From assembly GCA_958510825.1 (NCBI GenBank), contig OY294047.1, forward strand, positions 37,793,747-37,857,746: a DNA stretch of 64,000 bases, in the 5' to 3' direction. A program made the position numbers and the translations under genes. This stretch comes from Brachypterus glaber (lineage: Eukaryota; Arthropoda; Insecta; Coleoptera; Kateretidae). A model generated the notes under the pieces. It did no database searches, had not been told where the DNA came from, and saw only the letters and a program-made list of their open reading frames with translations. This document shows positions 56,666 through 64,000 of the stretch, piece after piece; position 1 is the stretch's first letter, and every line of letters starts with the position of its first letter.

Positions 56666-57328
56666 TTATGTTTATTCATTAAAGCTATGTTTGTAAGGTG
56701 ATATTACCTAATCTTAGTGGAAAAATGTATGTTAAGAAAAAATGCTATTTTGGTATACATGCATCAGTATATTTTATATACATGCATCAGTATATTTTAA
56801 ATTAAATTTTACATCGGTATAGAAAATCGACTGGCGTTTAGACCCTAATTAACTAAAAACAAAACCAATGCATTTTTTTAACGCAGAATAGTCCAGTTAT
56901 TGTTTAAAAAATTAGTTTTTACTTTTTGGACACAAAAACAGAGCTTGGGCGGCATGTGCATCTTGTCAAGTTGACGCGCTAAACAACTCGACTAAATCTC
57001 CCACTTTGAGCTGGAATAAGTATATTGTTGTGCTAATTTATGATGAATTTATTCACTTTTTTCATATTTCCAATATATCTCGTTAAAAAACCGTTAAATG
57101 CAACTGGTGCGCAAATGAAATTAATTGTCACAAAATTTAATTTGAGAAAACGTAATTAAAGATTTACATTAATTGGTCATAAAACAATAAATATACTGTT
57201 TTCTTGGTGTAATATTTATAATAATAATTATAATTATTATAGTTATTTGCTTAAAAAAGTTTTCTTAAACACATATTTGACAGTTACCTTCAGTGGAAAA
57301 TTTTATTTCAGCTTTCTTTATACCTACA
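56666..57328. other. AT-rich sequence
   Basis: A 25-bp direct duplication around ATACATGCATCAGTATATTT lies at about 56755-56797. No gene is recognised. Confidence 0.5.
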
Positions 57329-58596
57329 TACCGACTGTTTCAGGAAGGTGGTTCACCCCCCTTAAATTTTTACTTTTTTATGTAGGATCGTGAAATTTGT
57401 AGAAGCTATATTATGTATAATTTAGGATTTTTTGACATGGTTAGATATTTTTTGGCACCTCCGGTTTTACCGGAAATTAATCATACTTTCGATATTTAAA
57501 TGGAACACCCTGGATATTTTTACATATTTCCATTTTAAAATCAATTCTGAGAACAAGCATGTGCCACTTGTCAAATTTTGACAGGTCATGTAATTTTTTT
57601 TTCAATCTAGGGTGCCTTAAATTAGCTTATTTGCTTGTCGGTCTAGTATCTTCAGAAAAATACTGTTTTAATTTTTTTCACAAAACTCTAAATGTGGTGG
57701 GCTCTTCACGGAAAGAAATTAGTGGGCTCTGCGCTATACATTATAAGATATTTGGTAACAGTGGCAAATTATAGTGATTTAAGCTATAGATTATAAGTGA
57801 CACAATCACTAATAATATTAAAAATAAATTGGAAACGATTATATATATTACAGACACGATTATATTTATTACAGGCACTATTATAAATTTACAGAAATTT
57901 TATTATATTATAAAAATTATTAGCACGGACAATAATTAAATCTATTTAAGCTATAAATGCCATACTATTTGTTATATTTTATTATTCACTAAACAATTAA
58001 AGTATTTCATATAATTTTTTACACTGATTGCCATAATTGTAAGAGAAAGCCTTGTATTTATATAATAAGCGATTATAATTTGCTTGGTATGTGTGTTATA
58101 GCGCTCCTAGCTATAATTTTTTTTTTCCGTGTTAAAGGTTCGAAAATCATACTTTGGTCTATAAGTAATTTTTTTTAAATAGAAAGATGGTGGCTCATTA
58201 GCATAAGGTTAAAATGAAAAAGAGTTTTCTTGCGAACATTTTGATACCACACATGAATAGTGTATTTCAAAGAACTTGGCATTAAAACACAAAAGATTGA
58301 AAATGAAGATTTAACTAAAAAATGACATGACCTGTCAAAATTTGACTAGAGACACATGATTGTTCTCAGATTTGATTTCTGAATTAAAATATGTAAAGCT
58401 GTAAAGATATACAGGGTGTTCTCTTTAAAAATCGAAAGTTCGATTAATTTCCGGCGAAACCGGAAGTGCCAAATTTTTTTTAACTATGTCAAAAAAACTT
58501 AAATTATACATAATATAGCTTCTGCAAATTTCAAGATCCTACCTAAAAAATTAAAAAAGTTAAGGTGTGTGAACCACCTTCTTGATATACCCGGTA
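57329..58596. mobile_element. Inverted-repeat element of 1.27 kb, interrupted by a MITE
   Basis: The left end TACCGACTGTTTCAGGAAGG, then TGGTTCACC, and the right end (complement TACCGGGTATATCAAGAAGG, TGGTTCAC) are the tips of arms of about 260 bp. These share GCTATATTATGTATAATTTA, TTTACCGGAAATTAATC and ACCTGTCAAAATTTGAC. An internal CAGGGTGTTC-like block faces ACACCCTGG. The core is disrupted by the MITE at 57707-58131. There is no ORF. Confidence 0.8.
57707..58131 (-). mobile_element. MITE with CACGGAAA-type ends (copy 2, nested)
   Basis: It is the reverse complement of 3606-4030 along its length, from CACGGAAAGAAATTAGTGGG to TTTTTTTTTTCCGTG. TT flanks both sides here, versus TA in copy 1, so any target duplication is two bases at most. 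The nesting shows it inserted after its host element. Confidence 0.88.
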
Positions 58597-58962
58597 CGTA
58601 ATGTTTTCATGACATGTAATTTAAATGTTTGTTTAATGATCATGAGGTTTGAAAAAAAAATGACTATTGTTACCCTGGATACGTTTAACAAAAAGTCAAG
58701 TATATCTAGGTATCTAAATTTAAAATAATTAAATAAAACATAAATGTTACATTATGTTTGGTAGTATATGGTAAAAAATTAATGTAAAATAATGTAAAAA
58801 TAGCTTAACGGGTAATTTAACTATACCTACTTGACTATGTTTAATTTAATAATTTGTGGTGAAATATTGTAAAACCTAGCACTTTTTTGTAAAATAATGT
58901 AAACGTAAAAGACTGATAAAGTTTTGTTCATGGTATCTTACATTTCCTTCTATGGCCATTTC
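58597..58962. other. AT-rich spacer
   Basis: No feature is recognised. Confidence 0.5.
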
Positions 58963-59092
58963 CCATATCGTCAGGTCAGAGTTCCAATACGACATTTTTT
59001 TTTTTTGGGTTTGGTTTATTAACCTAAAAATACCAAAATCTAAAAAAATAAAAAGTCGTATAGGACCTTGTAACTCTAACCTGACGATATGG
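58963..59092. mobile_element. 130-bp MITE
   Basis: CCATATCGTCAGGTCAGAGT and TCCAATACGAC pair with GTCGTATAGGACCTTG and ACTCTAACCTGACGATATGG. The loop is A/T-rich. Confidence 0.8.
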
Positions 59093-59125
59093 AAAATAAA
59101 AAAACGGCCTGTGGCAACATATATA

Positions 59126-59847
59126 CAGAGCGGTCCAAAACTCACCCCCCCCCCCTCTTAACTTTTGAACCAGTTGAGATATCGACTTCAAATTCGGAAC
59201 TTTTAAATAAGACAACTTAAACTATCTTTTAGTATATATTTAATACTTTCAGCTCTTAAAATGTGGACAGGGGGCATGGGGGCACATTTTTTTAAATGGA
59301 AAGAGGGGTCGTCTTGTTTATCATTTTAAAGCTTATAAAATTCTCCATTTAACTCCATATTTTTAAATAAAAAAAAAATGGGTTTAAAATGGGGTTGAAA
59401 ATGGGTATTAATGTCAAAATTCCTCTAAAAAAAACAAATAATTTTTTAAAAATGCCTAATTTCATCATAAAAAAATGTAATTATACTTTTAAACTAATTT
59501 TAGTTGACATAAATAAAAATTTATAAAAAAAAACTTAAAAATTCGAATGTTTTAGCACAAAAAATTGAAAAATCAAAACCTTAAAAAACAATTTTAAAAA
59601 ATTTTAAAATGTTAGTTTAAATAGAGAATTTTATAAGCTTTAAAATGATGTATTACATGACCCCCCTTTCCATTAAAAAAAATATCCCCCCATGCCCCCC
59701 TGCCACATTTTAAGAGCTGAAAATATCAAATATATGCTAAAAGATAGTATAAGTTGTCTTAGTTAAGAGTTCTAAATTTTAAGTCGATATCCCAACTCGT
59801 TCAAAAGTTAAAACGGTGTGGGGGGGGGTGACTTTTGGACAGCACTG
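59126..59847. mobile_element. TA-flanked MITE, 722 bp (copy 2)
   Basis: TA flanks CAGAGCGGTCCAAAACTCAC and GTGACTTTTGGACAGCACTG. It matches 55095-55829 in the opposite orientation, including the CATTTTTTTAAATGG and GGGTATTAATGTCAAAATTC blocks. The copies share most of the interior. Confidence 0.88.
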
Positions 59848-60159
59848 TATGTTTTAAATTTTAGTTTCTGTTCTATGATAATAATTTGGGTATATATTGG
59901 AATAAAAACTTAAAATCAACAATATCCTTTATAATAAGACCTATTTAGCAAAACTCCCACAATAATTTCCTTATGTTTAGGAGCAACTTAACAAGCTCCT
60001 AAGCTTTTAGTAATAATAGCTATATTTTTAAAATGATTTCGAAAAAAGTTTTTCTGTGCAGGTTTGACTACCGCATTAAATTGTAACTCAGTGAACATAT
60101 ATTTTACAACCTCCATTTAAACTAGACAAACACGTAAAGATTATAATATTTACCTTAAG
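59848..60159. other. AT-rich spacer
   Basis: No feature is recognised. Confidence 0.5.
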
Positions 60160-60540
60160 TCAATAAGCTCCAGTTTGTATCACGTATCTACCAACTACCA
60201 TTTCGGAAGTGCAGTCGACACAGGCACACCACCATAACAGATGAAGAAGGAACTAAACAAACATCCCCTAGCCACCGATTTAGACCTAGCTCCCGGGGTT
60301 GCTCCGTTGCCCCTCGTCACCCCCTCTTTTCCAGTGCGTCCTATCCACGGGCCCGAATTCCGTTTTGCGAACTCCAGGCGCGAATCTGGTCGATTCCTCA
60401 GGATTTAGCCTGGACGGGTTTTTGGAAATGAGAAAGCAGGCTTTTGTTGATACACTAGAAAAAAATGGAAATAATTTTGCATTAAATAAATTGATTAATG
60501 TTGAAAATAGTCACACTGATAGAACAATCGAAAAATAGTA
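60160..60540 (+). other. GC-richer patch with two short overlapping open frames
   Basis: A locally GC-rich stretch (about 60180-60430) carries an ATG frame from 60241 (MKKELNKHPLATDLDLAPGV, to a stop near 60408). A second frame (60299-60538) lacks an upstream ATG and ends DGFLEMRKQAFVDTLEKNG plus about 22 more residues before TAG. The second looks protein-like at its end. One gene broken by a frameshift, or an exon, is possible; no family is recognised. Confidence 0.3.
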
Positions 60541-60820
60541 TAATCAAACTTTTTAAAAATTTATAACTCCTTTAATATTAAATTTAGGTGTTTTGGTGAG
60601 GAATACTTTTTTGCTTTGTTTTAAGTGAAGAATCGCTCTGCAGCATTAAAATTTTATTGGTGCTTTTTTGTTCCCCATTCAATATCTCTATCTTCGAAGG
60701 GCCGCAGCTGCCTTAGGGCTCATTTCCGAACCAACCTTTATAGAAACTTTTTTTATATTTTTTAACGTAGAATCACCTCTTAAATTTCTCGGACTTATTT
60801 CTGTTCTGAATAACCCTGTA
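60541..60820 (-). repeat. Fragment of a repeat with CAGGGTTATTCAGAACAG end
   Basis: On the minus strand it starts at about 60820 with CAGGGTTATTCAGAACAG next to TATA. It continues through TCGGAAATGAGCCCTAAGGC and ATAGAGATATTGAATGGGG, and then the block shared with 34655-34755. The opposite end was not found. It resembles mariner-type or MITE termini. Confidence 0.5.
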
Positions 60821-61814
60821 TATACAACAAAAATATTTTTTTACAGGAAACACGAAAAAGGTATAATTTCTTCAACTGAACAAAAATGCAATTTTTTTTT
60901 ATTTGGCTGTTTATTTTTAATACAAACTTACTCTGTTTTAAGTTTTGTGACTTTTGATTCTCTATTAACTTTTTTATTACAACATGTAATGGTCTTATAT
61001 GCCCTTTTGGAAATGAACGCATTTATTTCTTTTTTTAATTCATATTTTATAAAAAAAATACACGTATTTTAGTTATTATATCACGGCATTCCTGAAAGAT
61101 TAATGAGATGAAGTAACTGTACAAAAAAATCTGATTATGGATCATGGTATAAGAAGGTCTACACATTACAGAACCATTTACAACTAAATCCAGAAAACTT
61201 GTTTTTGGTAATTAATGTTAAATAATCTTTTGCAGAATCTTTGACAATAAATTGCATATTTTGTTAAACGATTCCGATAGTATTTTTTTTTACCTGATTC
61301 CGAATATCTTTAAAGTAAATAGCTATGTTTTTCGTTTTCGAGAAAAATGCTCTTGAAAATATTTTTTCCGTTTTTTTTTTTCCGTTTATCAAGAGCTTGT
61401 AGAGAAATTATCATAGTACCTGAAAGCTTTTGTCTAGGCTTCATTAAGAGCGGGGTTCTTACTCTTTAAAATAGTATAAGAAAAACTTACCAAAATGTTT
61501 AGTGGTAAATTTGAAATACCGCTGAAAACACATTTTTTGCAAACTATATTTTTCTTTGTTGCATAGTGTCATTATACTAGAAGCAAATTTTGGGCCTTAA
61601 AATCTCAAATACAGAACGTCTATGTTACAACAAAAATTCGCAGTTACTGTCAAAAATGAAAGTTGTACAAAAACCGAGCAGACTCGGCAAAATTCGGCAA
61701 AAACACTTCCTTTGCTTACTTAACAGATTACATCTCATAAAGGATTAAAACTTACGTTAAGTTAATATAAAATGGCTGTTCATGCCCTTTTCCAAATGAA
61801 CGTCATAAAATAAT
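60821..61814. other. AT-rich sequence
   Basis: No gene is recognised. The plus frame at 60668-61072 runs through the repeat fragment into a phenylalanine-rich tract and looks spurious. Confidence 0.5.
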
Positions 61815-62035
61815 TTATCCAATACATACAGATAATAAGACAATTACCAGCTTTATTTTAAATAGATAAACTCAATAATAACCCCAGTGTAGCTTTTACT
61901 TTATTGAGTGGATAATTATTTATTTTACTCACAACTGTCACTTGTCAAATTATTTTCTTGTAAATGTCATTAAAATTTTTAATAAAAATATGAATTCCTA
62001 AGCTATTTATTGGATAAAACCTTGTATGGCACTCA

Positions 62036-62127
62036 TGGGTAAACCGATATTGCCCTCTCGAGAATTAACCTGCTTGGCTGACGCCTCGCAGGTTAATTTT
62101 CTCATGGGCAATATCTTACTTTACCCA
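62036..62127. repeat. Hairpin within the left arm
   Basis: TGGGTAAACCGATATTGCCC and AGAATTAACCTGC pair with GCAGGTTAATTTTCT and GGGCAATATCTTACTTTACC; the loop is TTGGCTGACGCCTC. Confidence 0.85.
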
Positions 62128-62391
62128 CTAGTACCATAAATAACTATTATTGCTCAATTTTTTAAGTTTGTTCCTTTATTTAACTCGAACATCAGCTCTA
62201 TTCTTAACCATTCGCAAAAATAATTCGCATACGCTATTGCTAAGAAAGCTAATATGTGATTTGTTGTATCATAGCAACTGCGTATGCGTAATATTTTTTC
62301 GGTTGGTCCAGAATAGAGCTGCAGAATCGAATAATAAGACTAAAGTTTTTAATTAATCTGGTATTGCCAGAAATAGTTATTTATGGTACTA

Positions 62392-62484
62392 GCGGGTAAA
62401 GTAAGATATTGCCCATGAGAAAATTAACCTGCGAGACGTCAGCCAAGCAGGTTAATTTTCGAGAGGGCAATATCGGTTTACCCA
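62392..62484. repeat. Hairpin within the right arm
   Basis: It is the mirror copy of 62036-62127: CGGGTAAAGTAAGATATTGC to TATCGGTTTACCCA with stem TTAACCTGCGAG and loop ACGTCAGCCAA. Confidence 0.85.
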
Positions 62485-62707
62485 TGAGTGCCATATAAGG
62501 TTTTATCCAATAAATAGCTTAGAAATTCATATTTTTATTAAAAATTTTAATGAAATTTACAAGAAAATAATTTGACAAGTGACAGTTGAGTGGGTAAAAT
62601 AAATAATAATCCACTCAATAAAGTAAAAGCCACGCGGGGGTTATTATTGAGTTTATCTATTTAAAATAAAGCTGCTAATTTTCTCATTATCTGTATGTAT
62701 TGGATAA

Positions 62708-64000
62708 ATAACCTTTGTGTTGGTTCTGATATTCTAATAATTTAACAGTTTTCAGTAGGATTGTGATATAAAACTTTCTACAGACTTTGGCGAATCCAAA
62801 TTTAAACGCAAAGTTTGTTCAAAAGAATAATATCAAAATGCCTAAAAATGTCAATTTTTCGCGATATTTCTATTCAGGTACTGCTGCAATGTTTAAATCT
62901 AATGTATCTAAACTTGTTTACCCAATATTTAAAATTTCAGTCCAAAGATCCAATAAAAAATATAACAAAACCATTGTAAAATTTAAAATTACCTTTTCTA
63001 GTGTATTCTTTGAGGACTCGGTATAGGGATATAGCAACGGCCTCCATAGTTCTTGTGTTGGATTGGTCAGAGCGAAACTGGAATGAAAAAGAGCGGATTA
63101 GTAAAGCTGATTAAACTGTTCTACGAAATTAATTCTGTGTAATCTACCGTGTTGACTGAAAAATCCGCATTTCAATTAGTAAAATTTATTAAATTTTTAA
63201 ACAATAATTAAAATAAGTATTTTTAAATAATTTTCAACATAATAAAAACCATTAGCCATAAACTGGTTTAAAATTAAGTTTAATATTTACAAAATATAAA
63301 TACAGTGTGGAGTTTTAAAAATAAATACACTTGATAACTCTTAGTTAATAATAATAATATTTCCAATTGAAAAGGTTTCTCGAACGGGTCCATTTTTAGG
63401 AGCGGGACAACTTTTAATTTTACTCATATATTAAATAGAATAATTTAAGAAACACTTTATTTAAAAGGTTTTTTGATTTATTTTTCAAAAGTGTTTCGTT
63501 TTTGAAAATTTAGTCATTGATTTTTGAGTTATTTTTAAGTTGTTTAGCGGCGCCACCCTCTGAGCACGGTAAAATTTAAATGAGGGGTTCTGTCACATTC
63601 AGGGCCGTAGAGAAAAAATCCCACTACTGCTAAAAATGCACCTTTTATATTTTTAACCCATGAAATATGCAATTTTTTTGAATGTCAAGAAAGGTGGCGT
63701 CGTGGGGAGGCTACTAAGAAACTTTAAACAAAAATGTTACAGAAACATAATCCTGTTATTGAGGATGCTGGATAAAAACCTTTCATATCTGTAAAGATGG
63801 TAGATTAGCACACTTGATTATTTCTCAATGATCGTTCGAATATTGGAGGAAAATTAATCGTGTATAGTATTATGAGAGAAAATTCCCTAAACGAACAGCA
63901 CATTAGGTTTGAGTGATTAATTGAAATCCATAAATAAAGAGACAAGTAAATTTTCTTTAATGATCTTTCCATGTTTTCTTGCTCGCAGAAAAATTATGTT
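62708..64000. other. AT-rich sequence to the window edge
   Basis: No gene is recognised. A plus frame at 62787-63026 begins at a non-ATG codon, contains several ATGs and is lysine/asparagine-rich. A CAGGGCCGTAGAG hAT-like terminus lies at 63600, with no partner found. Confidence 0.5.

Larger units (their letters stand above)
61815..62707. mobile_element. Inverted repeat of 893 bp with hairpins inside each arm
   Basis: The left arm (about 61815-62160) begins TTATCCAATACATACAGATA. The right arm (about 62363-62707) ends with its complement. Arms are about 345 bp and highly alike. Each arm contains its own hairpin (62036-62127 and 62392-62484), and the 200-nt loop has CAGCTCTATTC and CGCATACGC with complements. 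No ORF. It can fold as one long stem or as a cross with side hairpins. Confidence 0.88.

Noticed and set aside
60668..61072. 134-codon plus-strand ORF
   Set aside because: It runs antisense through a repeat end and then a poly-T tract, and has no ATG start.
1..64000. CRISPR array, rRNA genes, LTR retrotransposon with paired LTRs, or viral insertion
   Set aside because: No spacer-repeat periodicity, rRNA core, paired long direct repeats with polypurine tract, or viral hallmark protein was seen on either strand.

Overview
This is an AT-rich eukaryotic window, roughly a quarter to a third GC by eye. It has no recognisable host protein-coding gene, rRNA or intact tRNA. It is packed with non-LTR retrotransposons, inverted-repeat (MITE and foldback) elements and short tandem repeats. 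An arthropod, most likely an insect, is suggested by a Jockey/CR1-superfamily LINE whose ORF1 carries a PHD-type finger, by mariner-type ends with a degraded DDE/D transposase, by hAT, TTA-target and TTAA-target MITEs, and by a repeat resembling an element common in insect genomes. The species cannot be named from this sequence. Layout: 1-27.6 kb is repeat-derived DNA. It holds a TIR element carrying a tandem array (1.0-2.0 kb), a 427-bp-class MITE (3.6-4.0 kb), foldbacks (4.55, 7.1, 7.4, 15.0 and 24.6 kb), a mariner remnant (16.7-17.4 kb), an unexplained GC-rich island (18.3-19.0 kb) and long AT-rich stretches where nothing was recognised. A nearly complete two-ORF LINE lies at about 27.6-31.9 kb; its ORF2 is split by one frameshift. 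From 32 to 39.7 kb there are large inverted repeats, paired foldbacks and a diverged second copy of the 20.2-kb repeat. The most structured part is 39.7-52.06 kb. Two same-orientation copies of a hAT-like MITE bracket 12.3 kb, and the outer flanks of the pair, but not the inner flanks, carry the same 8-bp sequence. This suggests that the whole segment moved, or was built, as one composite element. Inside it is a four-copy tandem array. Each copy has an exon-like core with a 3' splice site, a short possible signal-peptide ORF (intact in only one copy) and a 5' splice site. A second LINE sits precisely at the splice donor of copy 2, and a TTA-target MITE sits in copy 3; both are confirmed against sister copies. 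Downstream are a 42-nt in-phase exon-like segment, a second exon-like segment beyond an inverted-repeat insertion, a cluster of about 13 CAG/GT motifs that look like zero-length (recursive) splice sites, and a more GC-rich island. Together these suggest, without proving, a small-exon gene on the plus strand that has been duplicated and broken by transposons. From 52 to 64 kb there is a TIR element with a clear 6-bp duplication, a tRNA-derived SINE tail, two copies of a TA-target MITE, a Foldback-like element whose ends are arrays of 16-bp repeats, an element with another MITE nested in it, and a 900-bp inverted repeat with a hairpin inside each arm. The genes work together only in the transposon sense: LINE proteins would copy LINE RNA, and the MITEs depend on transposases encoded elsewhere. 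Boundaries and identities were read by eye; copy number, transcription and taxonomy need database or RNA evidence.
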